A DNA stretch of 64,000 bases from an uncultured Rhizobium sp. (GTDB lineage: Bacteria; Pseudomonadota; Alphaproteobacteria; Rhizobiales; Rhizobiaceae), in the NCBI GenBank assembly GCA_945952315.1, contig CAMFIE010000020.1, positions 1 to 64,000 on the forward strand, given 5' to 3'. The notes under the pieces were generated by a model that searched no databases, was not told where the DNA came from, and saw only the letters and a program-made list of their open reading frames with translations. Position numbers and translations under genes: made by a program. This document shows positions 45,397-53,325 of this stretch, in pieces (within the stretch, counting starts at the first letter, position 1; each line of letters begins with the position of its first letter).

Positions 45397-46473
45397 ATGA
45401 GTTCCATCCGCTTCGACGCAGTCCACAAGGCGTTCGGCGCATTGACGGTCCTGCGGTCGCTGGACCTCGATATTCCCGACCGGACGTTCCTGGCATTGCT
45501 CGGACCATCCGGTTGCGGCAAGACGACGGCCCTGCGCATGCTCGCCGGGCTGGAAATGCCGACTGCTGGCCGCCTGCTGATCGGTGATCGCGACGTAACC
45601 CGGCTGCAGCCGCGAGACCGCGACATTGCCATGGTCTTCCAGTCCTATGCGCTTTATCCGCAGATGACGGTTGCCGAAAACATCGGCTATCCACTCTGGA
45701 TCCGCAAGGTTCCAGACGCTGAGCGACGGGCCAAGATCGCCGAGGTGGCCACCACTCTGGAAATCGAAACGCTCCTTGAGCGCAGGCCGAAGCAGCTTTC
45801 GGGCGGCCAGCGGCAGCGTGTTGCACTCGCACGCGCGATCGTGCGCAATCCCGCAGCCTTCCTGATGGATGAGCCACTGTCGAACCTCGATGCCCGGCTG
45901 CGGCTTAGCATGCGCGGCGAAATCAAGCGGCTTTGCCAGTCGCTGGGCGCCAAGACCCTTTATGTAACCCATGACCAGGCGGAAGCCCTGACCATGGCGG
46001 ACCTCATCGCCGTGATGAACGGCGGCGCGTTGCAGCAACTGGCTTCCCCCGCCGGGATCTACGAACGTCCCGCCAATCGCTTTGTGGCGACCTTCGTCGG
46101 CAATCCGCCGATGAACGTGCTTCCGGCAACGGTGACGGAAGCGGGCCTGTCCGTGGCGGGCACCCCGATCGCCCTGCCAGAAGACCGGCTGGCCGAGTGC
46201 CGTCGATACCAGGTTACGGAGATCGGCCTCAGGCCGGAGGATGCCCATGTCGTGGCACAGGGCACGCCCGGTGCGCTTGCGGGCGCCATTTTCGTGGTCG
46301 AGCCGATGGGCAACGAGACACTGGTCGATGTCCGCGTGGAGGGCGGACGGCTGACCGTGCGGGCTGAACGGGGTTTCAGCGCCAATCCGGGGGATCGCGT
46401 CGGCATTGCCTTCGATCCCGCGAATGCATGCTTCTTCGATCCAATGGGAAAAACCGTCGTTCATCGCGTCTGA
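45397..46473 (+). CDS. Sugar ABC transporter ATPase (UgpC/MalK family)
   Basis: The 358-aa protein has Walker A GPSGCGKTT, signature LSGGQRQRVALA and MDEPLSNLDARLR, plus a C-terminal OB-type domain (about 240-355) as in MalK/UgpC ATPases. AGAGGGA precedes ATG 45397. It should power the CUT1-type permeases at 47815 and 48720. Confidence 0.92.
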   Translation: MSSIRFDAVHKAFGALTVLRSLDLDIPDRTFLALLGPSGCGKTTALRMLAGLEMPTAGRLLIGDRDVTRLQPRDRDIAMVFQSYALYPQMTVAENIGYPLWIRKVPDAERRAKIAEVATTLEIETLLERRPKQLSGGQRQRVALARAIVRNPAAFLMDEPLSNLDARLRLSMRGEIKRLCQSLGAKTLYVTHDQAEALTMADLIAVMNGGALQQLASPAGIYERPANRFVATFVGNPPMNVLPATVTEAGLSVAGTPIALPEDRLAECRRYQVTEIGLRPEDAHVVAQGTPGALAGAIFVVEPMGNETLVDVRVEGGRLTVRAERGFSANPGDRVGIAFDPANACFFDPMGKTVVHRV

Positions 46474-46492
46474 TCAAGAAAAGGGGAACCGC

Positions 46493-47818
46493 ATGACCAG
46501 ATCGAACCACAATGCCAAGGGAATGAGCCGCCGGGCGCTGCTGAAGAATGCAGCGATCGCCGCGCTTTCGACGACTTGCCTGACCGCACTTGCCATGCCT
46601 GTGATGGCCGCGGATGCAAAGAAGGTCATCATCGGCGCCTTTGCCGACGGCGGCCTGACACCGTTCAAGGAAAAGATCATTCCTCTGGCAAGGGAGGCTG
46701 GCTTCGACATCACCTTCCTGGAAGACGAATATGGTGTGACGCTCGAAAAGTGGTTCGCCGATGCCACGAGCGGCGCAGGCCAGTACGATCTCTATCTGCT
46801 GGATGATCCATGGGTGCCGCAGTTTGGTGCAGCCGATGTGCTGGAAGATCTGGCAGCCGGTGGCATCGATGCCAGGGATTCCGACTGGATCGGCCCGCTG
46901 ATCGACATGGGTTTCTGGCCGCCGCGCGAGGGCCCCCGCGTCAAGGGCTTCGAGAGTGCTGATCCGAAACTCGTCTGCGTGCCATTCATCGGCGACCTGC
47001 AGACGCTGACCTACCGGAACGACGTCTACACCGATGGTGCACCGAAGACGTGGGACGAACTGATTGCCAAGGGCAAGGAAGGTGTTGCCGCAGGCAAGAT
47101 CAAGTATGCCATGGCCTTCCGCGGCGTTGCGGGCAATTCTGTGGTGAACAGCTGGTATCCGGTGTTCCTCAGTTTCGGCGGCCATGTCTTCGACGACAAG
47201 TGGAACCCGACCTTCAATTCGGCAGAGGGCAAGGCAGCGACGGAATTCTTCGTTACCACCATGAAGCAGAATGGTCCGAAGGGAGTTGTCGAATTCGATT
47301 CCGACCAGGAAGGGGCCGCGATCCTTGGCGGCGAAGCCGGCGCGGTCATTCAGTATTCGGGCAATGCGCTGAAGGCAGACGATCCGGCTCAGGCCAAGGT
47401 GGCGGGCAAGCTTGATTTCGGCGTGGTGCCGAAGCAGGTCAAGGCCATGGCGCAGATGGGGATCTTTATCGCAGGGGTTCCGAAGTCGGCGCCGAACAAG
47501 GCTAATTCCATCGAGTTCCTGAAATGGTACACGAGCAAGGAGACCCAGGCAAAGGTCGCGGAAGCAGGCATGATTCCGGTCAAGCGCTCGGCCTTTGCGG
47601 TGGAAAAGCCCGGCAATCGCCTGATTGCGGTGGCACTGCAGCAGCTCGATGCCGGTGCAGAACCCCGGCCGCGGACACCTGACTGGGCGAAGGTGGAGGA
47701 GCTTCTCGGCATCGAGATCAACAAGGCGCTTCTTGCCGGTAGCGGCGGTGGCGAGGCAATGGACAGCGCGGCGGCCAAGGTGAAGGACTACCTCGGCCAG
47801 ATGGGCTATTACCAATGA
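46493..47818 (+). CDS. Sugar-type periplasmic binding protein (CUT1, family 1)
   Basis: The 441-aa precursor has a twin-arginine-like leader (SRRALLKNAAIAAL, cleavage near VMAAD) and an extracellular solute-binding family 1 fold. GGGGAACC precedes ATG 46493; its stop overlaps the first permease by ATGA. The ligand is likely a polyol, cyclitol or related compound, judged only by the iolE/iolG neighbours. Confidence 0.86.
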   Translation: MTRSNHNAKGMSRRALLKNAAIAALSTTCLTALAMPVMAADAKKVIIGAFADGGLTPFKEKIIPLAREAGFDITFLEDEYGVTLEKWFADATSGAGQYDLYLLDDPWVPQFGAADVLEDLAAGGIDARDSDWIGPLIDMGFWPPREGPRVKGFESADPKLVCVPFIGDLQTLTYRNDVYTDGAPKTWDELIAKGKEGVAAGKIKYAMAFRGVAGNSVVNSWYPVFLSFGGHVFDDKWNPTFNSAEGKAATEFFVTTMKQNGPKGVVEFDSDQEGAAILGGEAGAVIQYSGNALKADDPAQAKVAGKLDFGVVPKQVKAMAQMGIFIAGVPKSAPNKANSIEFLKWYTSKETQAKVAEAGMIPVKRSAFAVEKPGNRLIAVALQQLDAGAEPRPRTPDWAKVEELLGIEINKALLAGSGGGEAMDSAAAKVKDYLGQMGYYQ

Positions 47819-48723
47819 GCGGGAAGGCTGCATGGTCCCGAAGGGAGCGCATGCAGGGGGCCGGGCTTGACCTGGCCCTTCCCTATCTCATGCTCGCGCC
47901 AGCCCTGCTGGTCGTGTTCGCCGTGCTTGTCTATCCGCTCTGGGAAGGCCTGAAGGCAAGTACCAAGCTTTATCGCTACGGTCGGGTGATCGCCGATGTG
48001 GGATTTGACAATTATGTGCGACTGTGGAGCGATCCCCAGTTTCTGAACGCGCTCTCGGTAACGGCGACATTCGTGACGCTGGCCGTGGCGCTGGAAACGG
48101 TGCTGGGCTTCGCGCTTGCGCTGTTCTGCGCCCGCGAATTTGCCGGTATCCGCCTGTTGCGCACCATCCTGATCATACCGATGGTGATCACGCCCGTCGT
48201 CGTGGCGATCCTGTTCCGGCTGATCTATGCCAGTGATGCAGGCATGTTCACGGCGATTTCGCTGGCCCTTGGCGGGGGTGAGGTGCAGATCCTCGGCGAT
48301 CCGGTCAAGGCCTTCATCGGGCTTGTCGCACTGGACGTCTGGGAATGGACCCCGCTGATGTTCCTGATCATCCTTGCCGGACTGCAGTCGCTGCCGCAGG
48401 AGCCCTTCGAGGCGGCCCGCGTCGATGGCGCGGACGCCTGGCGCAGCTTCGTCGACCTGACCCTGCCGATGATGCGGCCGGTGCTCTCCATTGCCGTGGT
48501 GCTGAGGACGATCGATGCGTTCGGCACATTCGATCAGGTCTTCGTGCTGACACGCGGCGGGCCGGGTGAATCAACCAAGCTTCTGTCCATCTACGGCTAC
48601 GACACCGCCTTCAAGTTCCAGATGACCGGCTATGCCGCCGCCCTTTTCGTGACGCTTGGCCTGATCATGCTCGCGCTTGCCCTTCTCGCCATCCGCTTCA
48701 TCCAGAAGGGAACAGAAGAATGA
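47815..48723 (+). CDS. CUT1 ABC transporter permease (MalF/UgpA-like)
   Basis: The 302-aa protein has six membrane segments and the EAA loop EAARVDGADAWRSFVDLTLP that contacts the ATPase. It is the first of a permease pair, overlapping the binding-protein and second permease genes by ATGA at both ends. Confidence 0.92.
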   Translation: MSGKAAWSRRERMQGAGLDLALPYLMLAPALLVVFAVLVYPLWEGLKASTKLYRYGRVIADVGFDNYVRLWSDPQFLNALSVTATFVTLAVALETVLGFALALFCAREFAGIRLLRTILIIPMVITPVVVAILFRLIYASDAGMFTAISLALGGGEVQILGDPVKAFIGLVALDVWEWTPLMFLIILAGLQSLPQEPFEAARVDGADAWRSFVDLTLPMMRPVLSIAVVLRTIDAFGTFDQVFVLTRGGPGESTKLLSIYGYDTAFKFQMTGYAAALFVTLGLIMLALALLAIRFIQKGTEE

Positions 48724-49538
48724 ACACGCGTGCCGCCCGGGCTGGCATCCTCGCCGTCATTCTCACCCTGGTGCTTGCACCGCTCTACTGGCTGGTCAGC
48801 ACCTCGCTGAAGAGCAACCAGGAAATCACGCAGGCAAGAACGCTGTATCCAAATGCACCGACGCTCGACAATTACATCCGGCTGTTTCACGAGAAGGAGT
48901 TTGCAGCCTACCTTTCCAATTCGCTCGTGGTGACGATTGCCTCGGTATCGATCGCCCTCGTGCTCGGCACGCTCGGCGCCTATGCCATCGCCCGCTTCCG
49001 CCTGCCCTTCATGCTCGAGCGAAAGGCTGTGCTATTCCTGCTTACCATGCGGATCGTGCCGCCGGTCGTGATCCTGATCCCGGTTTTTCTGCTGATGCTG
49101 AAGCTCAATCTGCTCGACAGCTGGTGGGGACTGATCATCACCTACACCGCCTTCAATGTGACGTTCTGCGTCTGGATGATGGAGAGCTTTTTCCGCGAAG
49201 TGCCGGTGGATCTCGAGGAGGCCGCGATGGTCGACGGCAACTCCCGCTTTGCAGCCTTTTACCGGATCACGCTGCCCCTTGTCGCACCCGGACTTGCCGC
49301 GACCGCCATTTTCGCCGTCATCGTCACGATCAACGAGTTCATGTTCTCGCTGGTCCTGACCGCCACACCGGCCGCAATGACGATGCCGCGCGGCACGGCC
49401 ACGCTCATTGGCCGCATCGATACCGATTGGGCTTCGATGGCAGCGGCTGGCATCGTCGGCGCTCTTCCGGTTGTCATCTTCTCGCTGCTTGTCCAGCGGC
49501 ATCTGGTTCGGGGACTGACCATGGGCGCCGTGAAATAG
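48720..49538 (+). CDS. CUT1 ABC transporter permease (MalG/UgpE-like)
   Basis: The 272-aa protein has six membrane segments and the EAA loop EEAAMVDGNSRFAAFYRITL. It pairs with the upstream permease. It is followed by a small hairpin and a 95-bp gap before the dehydrogenase gene. Confidence 0.92.
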   Translation: MNTRAARAGILAVILTLVLAPLYWLVSTSLKSNQEITQARTLYPNAPTLDNYIRLFHEKEFAAYLSNSLVVTIASVSIALVLGTLGAYAIARFRLPFMLERKAVLFLLTMRIVPPVVILIPVFLLMLKLNLLDSWWGLIITYTAFNVTFCVWMMESFFREVPVDLEEAAMVDGNSRFAAFYRITLPLVAPGLAATAIFAVIVTINEFMFSLVLTATPAAMTMPRGTATLIGRIDTDWASMAAAGIVGALPVVIFSLLVQRHLVRGLTMGAVK

Positions 49539-49539
49539 C

Positions 49540-49555
49540 CGGCCTTCACAGGCCG
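49540..49555 (+). other. Intercistronic hairpin CGGCCT-TCAC-AGGCCG
   Basis: A perfect 6-bp GC-rich stem with a 4-base loop begins 2 bp after the permease stop. No T tract follows, so it is probably not a terminator. It may protect the upstream transcript or reduce read-through into the dehydrogenase gene. Confidence 0.4.
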
Positions 49556-49633
49556 CATCCATTCGAAACACATCAAACGTGCCAGGGCCACGTGCCGCTT
49601 TCGGCTGGCCTGAAAACAGGGAAAGTGAAATCC

Positions 49634-50626
49634 ATGATCGACATATGCCTTTTCGGCGCCGGCTTCATCGGTTCGGTCCATGCCGCCAATCTTGCACGCA
49701 ATCCGCGAGCCCGCTTTCGCTACATCGTCGATCCGCGTCCCGAGGTTGCCGCACGCATTGCCGCGCAATACGGAGCGGAAGCCGTCGACACGCAAAGAGC
49801 GCTCAACGATCCGGCCATCCGCGGCGTGATCATCGCCTCCGCGACCAAGACCCATGCGGACCTCTCGATAGCGGCTGCGCAAAAGGGAAAGGCGATCTTC
49901 TGCGAAAAGCCGATTGACATGGATATCGGCCGGACCGACCAGTGCCTCGCGGCGGTCGCCGAGGCGGGCGTGATTTTCCAGATCGGGTTCAACCGGCGCT
50001 TCGATCCGAGTTTTCGCAGCCTGAAGCAGCGTCTCGATGCCGGCGAGATCGGCGCGGTGGAACAGGTGATCATCACCAGCCGCGACCCGGAGCCCGAGAC
50101 CGAAGAGGCGGTTGCCGGAGGCGGGGGCGTGTTCCGTGAAATGACCATCCACGACTTCGACATGGCGCGGAACCTGCTCGGCGAGGAGCCGGTAGAGATA
50201 TTCGCAACCGGTTCCTGCCTCGTGCTGCCCTATTACGGAAAGCTCGGCGATTATGACACGGCGATGTTCATCCTGCGCACCGCGTCGGGCCGCCAGTGCC
50301 ACATCAACAACAGCGTCCGTGCCGTCTATGGCTATGACCAGCGCATCGAAGTGCATGGCTCGAATGGCATGTTGCGCGCGGCAAACCGCACGCCGACCTC
50401 CGTCGAACTGTCGAATGGCACCGCGATTTCCACCGACAAACCGCTCTATTTCTTCACCGAACGATACCAGGAATCCTATGCGGCGGAGCTGGATCATTTC
50501 CTCGACTGCATCGAGAAGGGAGAAAGGCCGGTTGTTGGTGCAGACGATGGACGCAAGGCCATGATCCTCTGCGAGGCCGCGCTTGCATCGGCGAAATCCG
50601 GCCGCTTCGAGCCCATCCGTTTGTGA
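49634..50626 (+). CDS. iolG: Gfo/Idh/MocA oxidoreductase, inositol 2-dehydrogenase-like
   Basis: The 330-aa protein has the Rossmann motif GAGFIGSVHAANLA, the catalytic CEKPID lysine motif and FREMTIHDFDMARNLL with the usual Asp/His pair. Features agree with IolG-type inositol dehydrogenases, which oxidise inositol to the 2-keto form with NAD. MocA of rhizopine catabolism belongs to the same superfamily. With iolE it would give the first two steps of inositol breakdown; an amino- or methyl-inositol substrate is an alternative. Confidence 0.82.
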   Translation: MIDICLFGAGFIGSVHAANLARNPRARFRYIVDPRPEVAARIAAQYGAEAVDTQRALNDPAIRGVIIASATKTHADLSIAAAQKGKAIFCEKPIDMDIGRTDQCLAAVAEAGVIFQIGFNRRFDPSFRSLKQRLDAGEIGAVEQVIITSRDPEPETEEAVAGGGGVFREMTIHDFDMARNLLGEEPVEIFATGSCLVLPYYGKLGDYDTAMFILRTASGRQCHINNSVRAVYGYDQRIEVHGSNGMLRAANRTPTSVELSNGTAISTDKPLYFFTERYQESYAAELDHFLDCIEKGERPVVGADDGRKAMILCEAALASAKSGRFEPIRL

Positions 50627-50648
50627 GCAAGCCAAGGGAGACAAGACC

Positions 50649-51593
50649 ATGAAGATCGGCATGATTACGGACAGTCTGGGTTCGCTCTCGTTTCACGAAA
50701 TGCTTGCAGCCTCGGCCGAACTTGGCCTCGAAACGCTCGAATTCGCCTGCGGCAACTGGTCCTCTGCACCGCATCTGGACCTCGACCGGCTCCTCGACAG
50801 CGAAGCGGCGCGCCGCGATTTCATCGCGGCAGTCCGCGACCACGGTCTTGAAATCGCTGCACTCAACTGTTCCGGAAATCCGCTGCATCCGGGCGCTCAG
50901 GGGCAGGAACACCATAGGGTGACACAGAAGTCCATCCGTCTTGCCCGCCTTCTCGGCGTCGAGCGGGTCGTGATGATGTCGGGCCTGCCTGGCGGACCGG
51001 GCGATGCAAACCCCAACTGGATCACCACGGACTGGCCACCGGAATGCATCGAGATTGAACGTTGGCAATGGCAGGAGAAGATCATTCCCTACTGGAGGGA
51101 TCTCGTCGGCTTTGCCAACAATCTCGGTATCCGCAGGCTCTGCCTCGAATTGCACGGTCACCAGGCCGTCTATAACCCAACGACTTTGCTGCGCCTGAGA
51201 GAAGCCGTCGGTGAAACCGTGGGCGCGAACTACGACCCCAGCCATCCGATGTGGATGGGGGCCGATCCGCTTGCCGCGATCCGGCATCTCGGCGAGGCGA
51301 TCTATTATGTCCATGCCAAGGATACGCGCGTGGAACCCGTGCCGGCAGGGATCGACGGGGTGCTGGACAGCCGCCATGGCAGCCGCTACGGCGAGCGCGC
51401 CTGGAACTACATCACCCTCGGTTATGGCCATGGCGAGGAATGGTGGCGGCATTTCTGCACGGCGCTGAAACAGGCCGGTTATGACGATGTGCTCTCCATC
51501 GAGCATGAGGACATGATGATGTCACCGATGGACGGGATGCGAAAATCCGTGGCGCTGTTGCGCAATGTGGCAATCAACCAGGAGCGCAAATAA
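50649..51593 (+). CDS. Sugar phosphate isomerase/epimerase (xylose isomerase-like TIM barrel)
   Basis: The 314-aa TIM barrel belongs to the AP-endonuclease-2/xylose-isomerase-like superfamily. Metal-type residues sit in LELHGHQAVYN, NYDPSHPMWMG, YYVHAKDTR and SIEHEDMMM. GGGAGAC precedes ATG 50649, 22 bp after the dehydrogenase stop. IolI or MocC-type roles are possible, but the family is functionally broad. Confidence 0.78.
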   Translation: MKIGMITDSLGSLSFHEMLAASAELGLETLEFACGNWSSAPHLDLDRLLDSEAARRDFIAAVRDHGLEIAALNCSGNPLHPGAQGQEHHRVTQKSIRLARLLGVERVVMMSGLPGGPGDANPNWITTDWPPECIEIERWQWQEKIIPYWRDLVGFANNLGIRRLCLELHGHQAVYNPTTLLRLREAVGETVGANYDPSHPMWMGADPLAAIRHLGEAIYYVHAKDTRVEPVPAGIDGVLDSRHGSRYGERAWNYITLGYGHGEEWWRHFCTALKQAGYDDVLSIEHEDMMMSPMDGMRKSVALLRNVAINQERK

Positions 51594-51602
51594 GCCTTTG
51601 CC

Positions 51603-51614
51603 GCAGCCGGCTGC
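51603..51614. promoter_or_regulatory. Palindrome GCAGCCGGCTGC before mocR-like gene
   Basis: A perfect 12-bp GC-rich dyad lies in the 46-bp gap, 25 bp before the regulator's start. It could be an autoregulatory site or merely an intercistronic hairpin; its GC richness makes a chance occurrence in this genome less remarkable. Confidence 0.3.
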
Positions 51615-51639
51615 AGTGCCATCATGAGGAACGCAAACG

Positions 51640-53145
51640 ATGGCCAAGCCACACCGCGGACGAACGAAGATGCCGGTCAAGAACCTGCTCGACAGCCTTG
51701 CGCTGGAGCCGGAAAATCCGAAACCCCTGAAGCGCCAGCTCTACGAACGGCTGAGGCGGCTGATAGACGAGCGCGTGCTTCAGCCGGGATCGGAATTGCC
51801 ATCCACCCGCATGCTCGCCCGTGACCTCTCGATCGGCCGCAACACCGTGATTGCGGCCTATGAGCAACTGGTGACCGAAGGTTATCTGCAGACTAGGGCG
51901 ACGGGCCGCCTTCTCGTCGTGGATCTGCCGCGTGGTCCCATTCCGCATGACGATGTTCGCGCCGAGGTCTATCGACCGACACTGTCGGAACGGGGCTTGA
52001 TCATTTCCAGCCAGCCCTTCCATCTCGGTTCCGCCGGACACTCGGCATTCCATCCGGGCATGCCGGATGCGGAAGAATTTCCCTTCGCGACCTGGAGCCG
52101 TCTTGTGGCGCGCCGTGCCGTCTCTGGCAGTGAGACCCTTTTCGGCACTTACGACGTGCTCGGGTTTGCAGCACTCCGCGAGGCGATTTCTGTCTATCTG
52201 AATGCAGCACGCGGCGTTCGCTGCACGCCGGAACAGGTGATCATCACCACCGGTGCGCAAGCGGCTTTCGACATGCTGGCCCGGATCCTTCTCGATCCCG
52301 GTGATACGGTCTGGATGGAAGAACCGGGCTATTACGGCGCCCATGCTGCCTTTCTCGCCGCCGGTGCGAAGTTGACCCCCCTTCATGTGGACGAAAACGG
52401 ATGGTCACTTGATACCCCGCCCAATCCTGCAACACGGGCGATCTATGTCACCCCGTCCTGCCATCATCCGCTTGGGGCCACGATGCGCCTCGAGCAGCGG
52501 CTTCGGCTTCTCGAAATCGCCGAGCGTTGCAATGCCTGGGTTATCGAAGACGATTATGACAGCGAGTACAGGTTCGACGGTCAGCCGATCCCGGCCATGC
52601 AGGGCACGGATCGTTCCCGCAGGGTGATCTATGTTGGCACCTTCTCGAAGATGCTGTTTCCGGCGCTGCGGATCGGCTTCATGGTTGTACCGCTTTCTCT
52701 GGTCGAACCGCTGACGCAATCGATTTGTGCTTCAGGGCACATCGCACCGCTCGTGCTGCAGGCGGCCTTGGTGGATTTCATCAATGAAGGGCATCTGGCG
52801 AAGCACCTGCGACGCATGCGCAGGCTCTATGCCTCCCGCCGCGAAGCATTTCAGGACTTGTGCAACCGCACACTATCGGACTGGCTCGATCTCGTTCCCA
52901 CCCATTCCGGAATCCAGATGACCGGGGTTTTCAAGAAACCGCTTGATGACCTCTGCGTATCGGAAATAGCACACAATTCCGGCATCATGGTTTCGCCGCT
53001 GTCCATGCAGTACCGGCATGGTGACAGAAGGCATGGGCTTTTGTTCGGCTATGCCGCAACACCGGAAAGGTTGATGCAGAAGAATTTCGATCTATTGAAG
53101 CGTTCGATCGAGGACGCGTGGTCAGGGATGGTTGGCGGTATTTAA
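51640..53145 (+). CDS. MocR-family regulator (GntR domain fused to aminotransferase-like domain)
   Basis: The 501-aa protein joins an N-terminal GntR winged helix (about 20-90; STRMLARDLSIGRNTVIAAY) to a fold-type I aminotransferase-like domain with SCHHPLG, EDDYDSEYRF and the PLP lysine K337 in GTFSKMLFPALRIG. MocR proteins sense PLP-reactive amines. The family founder controls rhizopine catabolism. Position at the end of the iolE/iolG block suggests an amine-containing inducer, such as an inosamine. AGGA precedes ATG 51640. Confidence 0.9.
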   Translation: MAKPHRGRTKMPVKNLLDSLALEPENPKPLKRQLYERLRRLIDERVLQPGSELPSTRMLARDLSIGRNTVIAAYEQLVTEGYLQTRATGRLLVVDLPRGPIPHDDVRAEVYRPTLSERGLIISSQPFHLGSAGHSAFHPGMPDAEEFPFATWSRLVARRAVSGSETLFGTYDVLGFAALREAISVYLNAARGVRCTPEQVIITTGAQAAFDMLARILLDPGDTVWMEEPGYYGAHAAFLAAGAKLTPLHVDENGWSLDTPPNPATRAIYVTPSCHHPLGATMRLEQRLRLLEIAERCNAWVIEDDYDSEYRFDGQPIPAMQGTDRSRRVIYVGTFSKMLFPALRIGFMVVPLSLVEPLTQSICASGHIAPLVLQAALVDFINEGHLAKHLRRMRRLYASRREAFQDLCNRTLSDWLDLVPTHSGIQMTGVFKKPLDDLCVSEIAHNSGIMVSPLSMQYRHGDRRHGLLFGYAATPERLMQKNFDLLKRSIEDAWSGMVGGI

Positions 53146-53325
53146 GAGTTCTACCGCCCGAGGATGGGAAGGCGGACTCGCGTGGTCGGTTTTGGAATAT
53201 GAATGTTTTTAAGCTGAAGATTGGTTGCGGGGGCGTGAACGCACTGACATTTGCTAAAACTTAGACGTCACCAAAGAAGCGGATCAAACTCGTCCAGTCG
53301 GAAAAGCCATACCGCATGTCGGCAG

